NCBI GenBank assembly: GCA_033297205.1
Contig: MU859073.1
Coordinates: 1-64,000, forward strand
From: Pseudoneurospora amorphoporcata
Lineage: Eukaryota > Ascomycota > Sordariomycetes > Sordariales > Sordariaceae
DNA: 64,000 nt
Direction: 5' to 3'
The position numbers and the translations under genes are program-made. Under the pieces are notes generated by a model that worked only from the letters and a program-made list of their open reading frames with translations, was not told where the DNA came from and made no database searches. The first letter of the stretch is position 1; the number at the start of each line of letters is the position of its first letter. Below, piece by piece: positions 21,270 to 32,457 of the stretch.

Positions 21270-21809
21270 TTTGATTTGCTGTCGGGAGTGGTTAAGTGTT
21301 TCCTGTATGGCTGTAGATGTTTTTGTGGATGACAAACTGAATCGCTTTGGGAAGGAGTGGGCGTTCCATTACTTATACTCGGACGCGAAGCCTCCACAAG
21401 ATGAACGTATGCCATGAACACCAGAAGTAAACAATGCGATTGTAGGTACGGTGGCGTTGTGCATAGCGGCTGTCAAAGGACAATGGTGTGTAACGAAGGA
21501 CAGCTCTCTGTACACACAAAGGCAATGTGCTCATCCCTGCGGTATCAATTCGCGGAAAATGACGAGAACAAAGGGACGTTGGGGCCACTTACACCAACTA
21601 GCCTTGCACCTGTAAACTAGTCATCGTAAGCCTGTACCTGAACAGACAACCTTATTCACCGAAAAGAAAACCAAATCTTGAACATGGCTACCGGTCTAGC
21701 TGCCCACCCTTATGCCTAACGCCTAGTCATACAAAATCACACGTGTCGGAGGTATGCGCCTGCAAAGGAACACGTCATGCATGCTTGTCCTTTTGGTTTA
21801 GGTAGGTAC
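21270..21809. other. Intergenic DNA between the unknown-function gene and rpn11
   Basis: About 540 bp holding the promoter of the minus-strand gene ending at 19350 and the 3' UTR of rpn11. No further feature is seen. Confidence 0.5.
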
Positions 21810-22972
21810 CTATAGCTGCTCCTCCTCAACCTCCATCTGGTCGCCTTGCGTGGTGCCGTTGGCCCCGGCGGGAGTATCCTTCTTCGCAATGGTCGCCTCC
21901 TTGTCAATCATCTGCCTTGAAACGGCAACAATGTTGTCTTCGATAAGTTGCTGGCCGACATCCTCCAAATGCTTCTTGGGGTCCAGCTTGCCGACGTAGC
22001 GTGTCTTGAGTTGGTCCTTGGTCAACTCTGTCTCCTCCTTGACTCTCTTCTCGTAGCCGTCGGCAAGGCTGACCAGGCGGTCGAGTCTCTCCTTTGTCCT
22101 CGAGCCCTCGCAGCGGAAGTCCTCCATTTCGAGAGCCTCGGTCCAAACGTGCTTGTGCAGGTTCATCAACATGTTCTCCTCCAATGCCGTCTTGCGGTAG
22201 TTGATGCCGATCGAGTAGTAGTGCCTGTTGAGGCCGTGAATGAGCGCTTGGATGGAAGGCTTGTTGAGATGGCCCAAGTTGGAGGTTGTTTGGCGAGGCT
22301 CCTGGCCCAGCATGAGCGACTGGGGGTTGATGAGGCGGAAAGCGTCGATGACAACCTTGCCCTTGACGGATTGAATGGGGTCAATAACCACAGCGACCGC
22401 ACGGGAGTTGAGCTGTTCGAAACTTTGCTGGGTGTTGATATCAACCGAGGAAAGCCAGCAGCCAAAACCGGGATGCGAATGGTACCAGCCAACGACGGCC
22501 TCGGGTCTGCGAAACGGAAACATGTTAGTGGCGGGGGGAGGGGCGGGTTGGGCTGAGTGAGGATCCTCTCACCTTCCCGTTTGCCTGAGCATGTCCATCA
22601 TGTTCATCTGGAAGACGGGGTCGACAGCCTCTACACTGACACCAGTACCACTTTGGGGCATGGCAAACACATCGACGACGCGAACGGTAAAGTCATCGAC
22701 GAACTCGCCCAGCATCAGGCCCATGACTTCCATGGGGACACCGGCGCGACCGTGGCGCAACATCTTGAGGAGGGCTAGGGAGGAGATGTAGACGGTTTCC
22801 GAGTTATCGATCAGGTTGGTGTTGTCCTAGATAGACACGACCAGTACGAGTTAGCATCATCGTGTCTTGGCCACCTACTTGCGCCGTTCTTTGTGAATGG
22901 GAACAAACATACTGCTCCGGGCGCAGTGGCACCGCCCATGCCGCCGCCCAACAAGCTGCGCATGCGATCCAT
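21810..22972 (-). CDS. rpn11: 26S proteasome regulatory-lid deubiquitinase Rpn11
   Basis: CDS complement(join(21810..22506,22573..22826,22913..22972)), 336 residues, all junctions GT-AG and in phase. It starts MDRMRSLLGGGMG, as in Rpn11 orthologues. The JAMM metalloprotease site is complete: Glu53 in PMEVMGLMLGEF, and HSHPGFGCWLSSVD supplying His114, His116 and Asp127 for zinc. Rpn11 removes ubiquitin chains at the base of the substrate during proteasomal degradation and works in the lid with Rpn8. The C-terminal extension (Gly/Thr/Gln linker, then MEVEEEQL) is slightly longer than in yeast. It diverges from the RPD3-type deacetylase gene across 1.05 kb. Confidence 0.97.
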
Positions 22973-24020
22973 CTTGTATGTGTCAGTTGATTGGAAGGTG
23001 GTGTATTATCGAGGTAGCTGTATTTCGGGGGGTCCGAGTATTATTACTGGCGTCGTGACTCGGATTGAAAGGATAAAAGTCGGCAGAGGGTTGTGATTGC
23101 AAACGGATGGTGGTTTGGTTGTAAAGTTGAAGTGGGATGTCGAAGATGGCAGTCAAAGGCGGCTTGTGGTTGGTGTTGTTTGGTGGTTGGTGGGTGGGTT
23201 GAGGTTCTGTAGCTGGACGAGTCTCCGCGTCAGTTGGAGCATGCAGCACGGGGAGCTTGCCGCGAGCTGGCGGCGGCGTTGACGACAAGCTGTGGCAGCC
23301 TGCAAGGCCAACTGCCCGCCAAAGTCCACAGCAGTGACGGAAGGTTGAAAGCTGTCGATTACATAATCTTATCTGGTCTTCCGCTCCCGTCGGCAGGCAT
23401 TTGGAACCCTAGAAACCTCAATGTTGGCGGGTCTTGGAGGCTTCAAATTGCCTGCCGAAAGGACGACCGTTGTTCAGTAAGTATTCTGATTGGATGATGT
23501 TCATCAAACGGTGGGGAACAGCTGAACTGCACCCCACTCATGACAACGACGGTGCCTGCCCGCGCTTCCCCGCCTGTCCGTCCGCGACTTCAGGGCCCAC
23601 GCACCGGCCGAGCGCTGCAGGTGGCTCGTACAAGCAACTTGGAATCAATTCTGCAATCTCGAACTACCTTAAACACCATCTTTCTTTTTTTGGCACGAAT
23701 CCACGACGATTAACCGCCCTGTTCTAGTAATTTGCCACATCACGGGTACATTCGATATCGTTCTTGGTCAATCTATCAATACCATTCAGATCATCTTTCA
23801 TCCATCCAGCCCGCCGCCTTGGACCTTTCCATTGCCTTCTCGACGGGTCCTGATCATCCCAGCTGGAGTGTCCAGTCTCCCGACCAGCTAATAACTTCCA
23901 GTTCCATCCACCACCAAAACACACACATTACGCAACCCGCAACCCGACTTGTACCGAGATAGTCCTCCGAATCCGCCAGCGCAACACGACGCGCAACCCG
24001 GCAATATCTGCCTGCCCATC
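22973..24020. promoter_or_regulatory. Divergent promoter region, rpn11 / RPD3 deacetylase
   Basis: 1.05 kb between the two divergent start codons. It must hold both promoters. No open frame with recognisable motifs, no repeat and no clear TATA box was found. Confidence 0.6.
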
Positions 24021-26173
24021 ATGCCTTCTACGTTCACCGATCCCGCCGGAGTCGCGCGTGACGAGCCGCTATATACCGTTGTCCACAATGACAAGAAGCG
24101 GGTCGCCTACTTCTACGATTCCGACATTGGCAACTATGCCTACGTGACGGGCCATCCTATGAAGCCCCATCGTATTCGCCTTGCCCACAGTTTGGTCATG
24201 AACTACAATGTGTACAAGTTTCTCGAGGTTTACGTAAGTGTCCTGGTGGTGATGATGGCTCTACGTCAACAAACAAACTGACCCTCTCCGTGTCAGCGTG
24301 CAAAACCAGCCGTTACTGCCGAAATGACCCAGTTTCACACCGATGAGTACATTGAGTTCCTACAAAAGGTTACGCCCGACAACATGGACGGTTTCATGCG
24401 CGAGCAGGGCAAATACAATGTCGGCGACGATTGCCCCGTTTTCGACGGTCTCTTCGAGTTTTGCGGCATCAGTGCCGGCGGCAGTATGGAAGGCGCCGCG
24501 CGATTGAACCGTGACAAGTGCGACATTGCCATCAACTGGGCTGGTGGTTTGCATCACGCAAAGAAAAGCGAAGCTAGTGGCTTCTGTTATGTCAACGGTA
24601 TGTGGCCATCCACAATTGCCTGGTCTCCCAAGCCATGACACCAATGCTTATCTATTCTTCCTCGGACAGATATCGTTTTGGCTATCCTGGAGCTCTTGCG
24701 TTTCAAGAAGCGTGTCCTCTACATCGATATCGATGTTCACCACGGCGATGGTGTCGAAGAAGCTTTCTACACAACCGATCGCGTCATGACCGTATCCTTC
24801 CACAAGTACGGCGAGTACTTCCCCGGTACCGGCGAGTTGCGCGACATTGGTATCGGATCGGGCAAGAATTATGCCGTCAACTTCCCCCTCCGCGATGGTA
24901 TCGACGACAACACCTACAGCTCCATTTTCCAGCCCGTCATCAGCGCCGTCATGGAATACTTCCAGCCGGAGGCGGTTGTCCTCCAGTGCGGTGGTGACAG
25001 TTTATCTGGTGATCGTCTTGGCTGCTTCAACCTGAGCATGCGCGGCCATGCCAACTGCGTCAACTACGTTCGGAGCTTTGGACTGCCAACTCTGGTTCTT
25101 GGTGGAGGTGGCTATACCATGCGCAACGTCGCAAGGACCTGGGCCTACGAGACTGGCCGTTTGGTTGGTGTCGAGATGAACCCGGTCCTTCCATACAACG
25201 AGTACTACGATGTAAGTGGATTGATCCTTTTTTTCTCTGCCAATTTGCTAACAATCTCTAGTATTACGGTCCCGACTACGAGCTTGATGTGCGTTCTTCC
25301 AATATGGAGAACGCCAACAGCCCAGAGTACCTGGAGAAGATCAAGATATCAGTGATAGAAAACCTGAAGAAGACCGCCCCAGTGCCCTCTGTACAGATGC
25401 AGGACGTTCCGCGCCAGGGCTTCGGTATGTCGGACGATCAGGAAGACGAGCTTGACGACATGGATGAGGATGAGAACAAGGATGTCCGGCGCACACAGCG
25501 GCAATGGGAGAAGGAGAGGGCCAGGCAGGACGAGTTCGAAGAGAGTGACGACGAGGACATGGCTCAAGCCAATGGCGTGTACAAGCCAGATGGACCGCCG
25601 CGCCGGTCCATTCTCGACTACAAGAACCCCAAGGCAGTGGAGGATATGGATCTCGATATTGGAGAACCGGCTCCGGCTTCGATTGCTGCTACCGCTGCCG
25701 CGGCCGCTGCTAAGCCAGCCGAGCCAGTTATTGTCGACAATGACGAGACTATGATGGATGATGACGAAGCCCAACCAGCCACCGCTGAACCTGAAGCTGA
25801 GGCCCCCATAACGACAGCCGCGCAGCCCAAAGCAAGCTCTGCGGCCAAGGTCGACGAGGACGGCGACGTGGATATGGCCGAGGCCGATGAAAAGCCCACA
25901 GAACCTGAGGCGGAGATTAAGACCGAGGAAATTGAGACTGCCCCTGCTCCGGAGCCCGAGGCGGAACCCAAATCAACTTCCGCTGCCGCCACTGTGGAGC
26001 CCGCTGCTGAGGCAGCACCAACCTCCCCCAAGGCCGCCTCGCCCGTACCAGAAGCCAACGCTGAGAAGTCAGTGGCAGAAGAGCCAAGCAAGGTTGTCGA
26101 GGAGGCATCCGACAAAGCACCGGCAGCCACAACAGAGGACAAGGAAAAGGAGGCCGACAAGCCTCAAGAATAG
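24021..26173 (+). CDS. hda-3: Class I histone deacetylase, RPD3 type
   Basis: CDS join(24021..24233,24297..24597,24670..25211,25262..26173), 655 residues, all junctions in phase. The deacetylase domain spans about residues 18-390. It has the tandem His157-His158 in GGLHHAKKSEASGFCYVN, zinc ligands Asp193 and His195 in DIDVHHGDG, Asp281 in LQCGGDSLSGDRLG, and the GGGGYTMRN loop. It removes acetyl groups from histone tails within Sin3-type corepressor complexes. The tail after about residue 410 is a long acidic, Ala/Pro/Glu-rich stretch of roughly 240 residues, so the protein is much longer than yeast Rpd3. The symbol follows N. crassa usage as I recall it (hda-3 = RPD3 orthologue). It is divergent from rpn11. 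Confidence 0.95.
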
Positions 26174-27146
26174 GGCAGGCCCCCCGAACAAACACTCGGT
26201 ACGTCTGATAGCTCGGACTGATCGGGGCTCGAGTACGTCGGCGAATTTCAGTTGTGTTATCCCGTGAGCATGATTGGCATTGGCGTTTGGAGAGGCTTAG
26301 GGGTGTTGTGACGAGGAAAATGTTATGTTAAATGATTCCCCCGCATTACATCTAGGCATTGGTTGTTTATGCTTGCTTTACTTCTTTTTATTTTCTTCGT
26401 TGCAATGTTTCTACGAGTTAAGCGTCTAATAAAGTTGATTATAACCAGAAAATTGGCACGCGATTGGTATGTGATTGTGGTTCGGAAACCATTGAGGTTC
26501 ACCGAGTGGTGAACGGCTACCCATAGTTGATCGAACTTGGGTCGTTCTCCTTCACCCTAACTCCTGAAGAGCTTGATGTTAAGAAGCCCCGGCCTCCACT
26601 TCAGACATCGTGTTGTTTCGTGCGGGGTTACCCTGCGGAACGGGAGGAACTCCAATTGGGCGTGCAGTTCATCCTCCGTTTCCCGGACGGCGATCCATCG
26701 TCGCTTGGACTTGAGGCTGATATGCTGACCTTGGAGCGTTTTCGAACGTTTGTTATCGGGACAACGAGGGGCTGAACCCTCGGGCTGTACATATACGACC
26801 TCTATCACTTCACATGTACGTAGGATATGCAGGAGCTAACTACACAACGGTGGTCAACCACACCTCGATATCGCCAGACTCAGGTGTGTCAGCCAATCTA
26901 CCTTCCTTTTCCACCGTCAGCTGAAACACCCCTTCCGAGGGCGCCCAAGATCTCCAAGACATGATCAACCTCGACGGGTCCAATGATGGCGAATCCCCGA
27001 GTTGTACAGCAAGGGCTCAGGTCATATTTAGGACATCCACATTCATAGCTCAGGTAACGGCCTGGCGGGCAAGCTCTTGCCTCCCTATATCCTCAGTCTA
27101 CTTCTTATCCTTCAACCGTCATGGACCTGTTACCTTGGAACAGATC
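26174..27146. other. Intergenic DNA between the deacetylase and S33 peptidase genes
   Basis: About 970 bp. The peptidase frame is open back to an ATG at 26961, so part of this may be 5' coding sequence if that start is used. Otherwise no feature is seen. Confidence 0.45.
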
Positions 27147-29250
27147 ATGATCCCCCCAAGCTCTTCCACGGCGAGCAAGTATACGATGGACCGGAAACTT
27201 GGAGACGGAACAAGTCACCAGGTGTCTGCCAACAGTGAGCGGCATCATTTACACGGGAACAGGCATTCGGGGATCATGAAGATTGCACGGTTGAGTGCAG
27301 CCATAGCACTAGCAATACTGGTGCTGCTATCGCTATCACATTTGTCCTTCCTTTCCTGGACAAACCCAAGATGGTCACCTACCAACGAAACCCCCCCGTT
27401 GACCAAGGACCGACTGAACAAAAAGGAAGAAGATGGGTTCAACTGGGCAAATATCACACCCAATCCTCCACCAATACAATGGCAATCATGCTTCGACAAC
27501 GAACTTGACTGCGCACGGTTGGATCTCCCCATGGACTGGCAGCAAGCCGAAGCGACAGATGACTCTACCTCAGGATGTCGCGTCATCCTAGCCATCAGTC
27601 GTCTCCGCGCTGCCGTACCTTCAGACAGCCCCGACTACCGCGGGCCTATCATCTTCAACCCTGGCGGACCGGGAGGTTCAGGGATATGGTCCCTCCGCGA
27701 CCACGGCAAAGACCTACAGACGATCGTCGGAACCAACTACGACATCATCAGCTGGGATCCACGAGGTATTGGAGCTTCAACGCCGCGGATCGACTGCTGG
27801 GCGTCGGCGCAGGATCGTGTCTACTGGGATTTGCAGGACCCAGGCGTGATGGACGCCCATGAGGGGACAGTTTACCATGCTTTTGCTCGGGCGGCTGCGT
27901 ACTCGCAGGTTTGCGAGCGAAATCTGGAGGAGTCGGGGATCTTGGAGCATAGCAGTACGGCGTACCATGCTAGGGATCTGCTGGCGATTCTTGAGGCTAT
28001 GGGGGAAGAGAAGTTAAAGTACTGGGGGTTCAGTTATGGGACGGTGTTAGGTGGGACGTTTGCTGCTGTGTATCCGAATAGGGTGGGGAGGATGGTTAAT
28101 GATGGTGAGTTTTGTTTGGAAGCAGTCGGGGAGTCTTCTTGCTCCGATAAGCCCGCTAACTTCAGGGATTACAGGCAACGTCGATTACGAAGAGTGGTAC
28201 AACGGCACGTATCTCAACTTCCTCCACGACACCGACAAAGTCATGGAAGCTTTTTACACCTTCTGTCACTCTGCCGGTCCTGATCGCTGTTCCTTCCACG
28301 CCTCCTCTCCCCATGCGATCAAGTCCCGCCTTGACGCCCTACTTACCAAGCTGCGGACGCACCCCATCCTCATTCCTCAGGGCCAGTCTTCATCTTCTCC
28401 TGCAGACCCAGCCGAACCCTACCACGTCCCCTCCCTAGTAACCTACTCCCACATCCGCCGCATGCTTTCCACAGCCCTCTATCAACCCATCCTCCGCTTC
28501 CGCCAAATCGCCCTAGTCCTCTCCAGTCTCGAAGCAGGCGACGCCCTCCCTTACCACCATTACACCCTCTCCGATGCCCCCCCACCCGGCCCGCCATCTT
28601 CCCCGCCGACGACCTGCCAAGCCGACGATACACTCCCCCGTCTCCTCATGTTCGAAGAAGAAGAAAGCAACCCCGACGCTTCCTCAGCAGTCATGTGCTC
28701 CGACGCCTTACCTTTCACTTCCACACCTCACGACTTCGCGCTCTACGCTCAACACCTACTAAACATGTCGCAAGCGGCGGGGGCGGTACAAGCTTCGTTC
28801 CGGCTCTCGTGCGCTGGCCGGACTGTGAGACCTCGTTGGGATCCTCTTGACGCTTCTTCGTTAGAGGTGTTTAAGGATGTGAAGACGGCTCACCCGGTTT
28901 TATTCATCAATAATGAGTACGACAATGTTACGCCACTGATCAGTGCGAGGAAGAATGCGAGGGGGTTCAGGGGGGCGAGGGTGCTGGTGCAGAGAGGGAG
29001 CTGGGGGCATACGAGTTTGGCGGCGCCGAGTTTTTGTATGGCGAGGGCTGTTAGGGGGTATTTTGAAGGGGGGATGGGGGAGGTGCCGGGGGAGGGGAGG
29101 GAGTGTTGGGGGGATGTGGTGCCTTTTGGGGATGGGGAGGATGGGGAGGAAGGGGTTGAGAGGAGGGGTGGTGGTGGTGATGAAGATGGGGAGTTGAGGA
29201 GGGCGGTTTGGAGGCTGGCAAGGAGGAGGAGGAGGCTTGGGGGTTTTTGA
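27147..29250 (+). CDS. Alpha/beta-hydrolase, tripeptidyl-aminopeptidase-like (peptidase family S33)
   Basis: CDS join(27147..28104,28175..29250), 677 residues; the intron is GT-AG and in phase. An N-terminal hydrophobic segment (ARLSAAIALAILVLLSLS) predicts a signal anchor. NPGGPGGSG is the oxyanion-loop motif of the TAP group. GFSYGTVLGG carries the nucleophile Ser (about residue 296), NNEYDNVTP the acid and GSWGHTS the His, so the catalytic triad is complete. Family members release N-terminal peptides or hydrolyse small esters; the substrate is unknown. The last 60 residues after CWGDVVPF are a Gly/Asp/Glu/Arg-rich low-complexity tail. Start is uncertain: in-frame ATGs also exist at 26961 and 27186, and the TM segment follows all of them. 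Confidence 0.88.
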
Positions 29251-30472
29251 TTAAGGGCTTGAGATGGAGTATGGAAAGGCGGTTTGGTTGTCTGTTTGGT
29301 ATGTATAGTTTATTTTTTTGATGATACGTCTTAGACCCAAAGGGCAAGGTCGTTGAGGTTACATCGACCCCTGAGATTCCGCAGCACGTCAATTTTGGTG
29401 GTCGTGGCAGAAGCTGAAGCTGACTACGCTTGAACGAGATCTAGGGCCCGAGCGTGATGATGATTCCCACCAGCCCCCCGGTTACCCTGGACTTCCCCAT
29501 GACGCTCGGCGTCAGTTACGAGTATGCGACCGTCGGTGATGTGATGGACATGCTGGGCTGTGGAAAGACGGGTGTTCTTTGCTATGACAATGACAAAGAA
29601 TACACTCTTCAAGTAGGTCTAGAATAGGTAGGGGGAAACTGTAGGAGGCAATCAGCTATTAATAGCCTTCAAGCAACCCGTCATCGAATCACGCACCGCT
29701 TTAGCAAAGACTACTAGGCGTGTAGAAGAAATTATGATGCTTGTCAATAGTAAACCGGATGTGTTTGTGCTCAAGGAATTCGGCGTCACACTCGCTGGAC
29801 AAGGGGTTAGATATGGAACCGAACTCTTTCACCATTCGACTTGGGGACATGATGGCCACAGTCGTACGGAAAGGTTGAGTGAGATAGAGATCAGGCTTTT
29901 GCTGTGCTCGGGAGGTTTCTTTGCGTCTCTTTGTTCATGAAGTGGGAAAGTATTCATGAGTGTCTCCCACCATTGTTAAGGTAACAGTAAGTAACAGAAA
30001 TGAATGACCATTTGACGGGAAATTTCACATGCCATTTTGTCGGCGCGTGTCTTTTACTGGATTACCAACTGATCTTCCAGTGGTCGCTCAGCGAACGGGG
30101 ACCCCTGCGTCATGCCCACAGCGGCCCACGGAACAATCTGCGGGGAAGCCCCCCCGGTAGAGTTCCACCGAAAGCGACATGTGCCGTCGTCATTCCCATT
30201 GCCGTGGATCTGCCCCGTGAGCCGCGGCGCCGTCGCCTGTCAATTAGTCTACCTTCCCGTTTACATACACCGTGACCTCGAATTGTTTCCCATTTCATCC
30301 GACCATACCTTGGTGTTTCCTTTTTGATATCGACTGGCGCCGTATTATTCCCTTACTTACCGTCGTCACCCAATGAGCTAGAATACGACCGACACCTTTT
30401 GCCATCTCTCGAGTTGTGTGCAGCGTGCACCCCATTTCGTCATTCTCCCCATTCAATTTGAGCCGAGGCACA
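29251..30472. other. Intergenic DNA between S33 peptidase and PXMP4-like genes
   Basis: About 1.2 kb with no recognisable coding sequence, holding the 3' UTR of the peptidase and the promoter of the peroxisomal gene. Confidence 0.5.
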
Positions 30473-31479
30473 ATGTCCAGCACCGCTCTTGAGAGCCTCA
30501 AGGTGCGACCACAATAACGCCAAAGCCCTTGCGAAAAGGGTCCCCCAAACCCAAACCCGAACGCGCGCCTATCATTGACACATTTGCGCGACAGGCTTCC
30601 ATCGAACAAATAATCCTCGACCCCAAGTATCGTGACGTTCTTGCCATTGTCAAGGGCGCTCGCAATGGCGCCGTCTACGGGGCCAAAGTGCGGTTTCCGC
30701 ACGCGCTGGTGTACGCCCTTCGTTCCGAGCCCATCATCACTTTGAAACGCTGGAACGAGACTGATGACATGGTAATGCGACAGCATGATGCTCCTATTTC
30801 GATCTGGGACGTGAGTTTACAAACCCCCTTTTCCCCCTTTCCCATCCCCATACGGACATGACCTCCAGCTAACCAAGTCTACTACCATTGCGCCAACAGT
30901 CTCCGTGAAAAAGCGAAACTGATATTCCGCGCGACGAAAACCCACGCTCTGAATCTTGCAAAGTTCGCAACGATATACAAGACCGTCTGTTATCTTCTAA
31001 AATACTACGGGACATCACCTGGCAAGGAAGGTATGCAAGCAGATACTCGTACCCATAAGCGCATACCCGAGTCGAGGACGTTAGCTTACCAATTCCCTCC
31101 CTCAGGTCCATACGACAGTTTCTTCGCCGGTCTCCTCGGCGGCTACGTCGTCTTCGGCCAACGATCGCGAAAGGGCAAGATCTCGAGCGTGAGCCAGCAA
31201 ATCGTCATCTACGTCTTTGCGCGCGTGGTGCTGGCACTAGCACGCCTTGCCGTCAAGCCCGGGTATGGATTTCCGGGCGTGTCCGAGCCCAACAACAGCA
31301 CCGCCATCAGTCACTATGCCTGGCCGGTCTTTGCTGCCGTGTCGTGGGCGAGCGTCATGCATCTGTTCAGGTGGCATGATGCTGAGCTGCAGTCTAGTTT
31401 GCGCAGCAGTATGGTGTACATTTACAAAGACTCGGATACGTGGGATGGGTTGCGCAACTTTATTTGGCATAACAAATAA
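30473..31479 (+). CDS. Peroxisomal membrane protein 4 (PXMP4/PMP24) homologue
   Basis: CDS join(30473..30502,30595..30710,30784..30810,30900..31030,31106..31479), 225 residues, close to the human protein's length. Conserved blocks are VLAIVKGARNGAVYGAKVRF, then PHALVMMLLFRSGTL, then TKTHALNLAKFATIYK, FFAGLLGGYVVFG, and the end block SSMVYIYKDSDTW. The gene has a 10-codon first exon and a 27-nt third exon; both are needed to restore the conserved PHALV-MMLLFRSGT junction. PXMP4 is a Tim17/22/23-like peroxisomal membrane protein whose transport role is poorly known. Reading the first exon straight through gives an early stop, which is explained by the intron at 30503-30594. Confidence 0.9.
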
Positions 31480-32457
31480 GGGTTTCTCCAAGAAAGGGGT
31501 CTTGGGATATCAAGCGGGCTGGTCATTGCATTTTTCTCTCTTGTATACCTATATATATACCAATTGGCGCACATGTGGCTGGCGGTTACCCTTTTTGTGC
31601 ATGTTACCGAGACTTCATCTCCAAAAAAAAACAAGTCAAAATAGCATTATTATTTTTTCCTCGCAGCATATAGAATCATTTGGACGTTCTTTTTGTGCAT
31701 GTTACCGAGACTTCATCTCCAAAAAAAAACAAGTCAACATAGCATTATTATTTTTTCCTCGCAGCATATAGAATCATTTGGACGTTAAAGACCTAGTACT
31801 TGGAAAGGACTCGAAATGCTTCGTGTTCGACAAATGCAAGCGACTATGCTAGTCTATGGTTAATTGGCCCGACGACCATGAGGATCTCCCGTGCTCTCTT
31901 CTACGGATACAGGATGCAGAAGCATGTCTTAACATCATCTAGGTAGCCATCCTTATACACATTGCATAGCTGTAACATGACTGTATACTGTATGGGGGGA
32001 AAAAAGGGAAAAGGAAAATACAAAACTATGTCATGAATCGTGCCCAAGAAAAGCAACCGAACGCCAAAGGATAATGAGAACTGAAGGAAAGAAGACGACA
32101 TGACAAGGGGAAAACAGCGTGTTGTGAAAAAGAAAGTGAAGGAAAGAAGTCTAGAGGAGGGTTCAAATTCGCAACGTCCATGCGTTTATACCTCTCTCTA
32201 CCTTACCTACCTACCTAGGTACCTTACTGATCGGATGAGAGCCGGCAGCCTGCACTGGCACCGTGATAGGTACTCTTTCCTCCTCCTGCAAGTATTGGAT
32301 CACAGGCTAATACCCACGCTATTTGTAGACATGCCGCCTCCAGGATCATCCGATTCCACCGTGACTCCTCACGTCCCTGGGCACCTTGGCTCGGTCGCGC
32401 GCGTACGTCCAGATGTCATAATCACCAGGCGTCATATGGTCGCTCTGCACATATCGT
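31480..32457. other. Intergenic DNA with a 98-bp tandem duplication
   Basis: Convergent intergenic space between the PXMP4-like gene (+) and the LPxEIRNxIY gene (-). Apart from the tandem duplication it holds a ctacctacctacctaggtacc-type short repeat near 32200-32222 and no gene. Confidence 0.55.
31591..31786 (+). repeat. 98-bp perfect-register tandem duplication
   Basis: Unit 1 (31591-31688) and unit 2 (31689-31786) both begin ctttttgtgcatgttaccga and end catttggacgtt. By eye the only difference is one base (tcaaaatag versus tcaacatag). It lies just after the PXMP4-like stop codon, probably in its 3' UTR. Confidence 0.95.

Noticed and set aside
30473..30540. Apparent 2-nt frameshift at the start of the PXMP4-like gene
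   Set aside because: A GT-AG intron at 30503-30594 joins the 10-codon first exon to the conserved frame without any indel.
30711..30900. Phase mismatch at the second PXMP4 intron suggesting a broken gene
   Set aside because: Recognising a further intron (30711-30783) and a 27-nt exon restores the frame and the conserved FRSGT segment.
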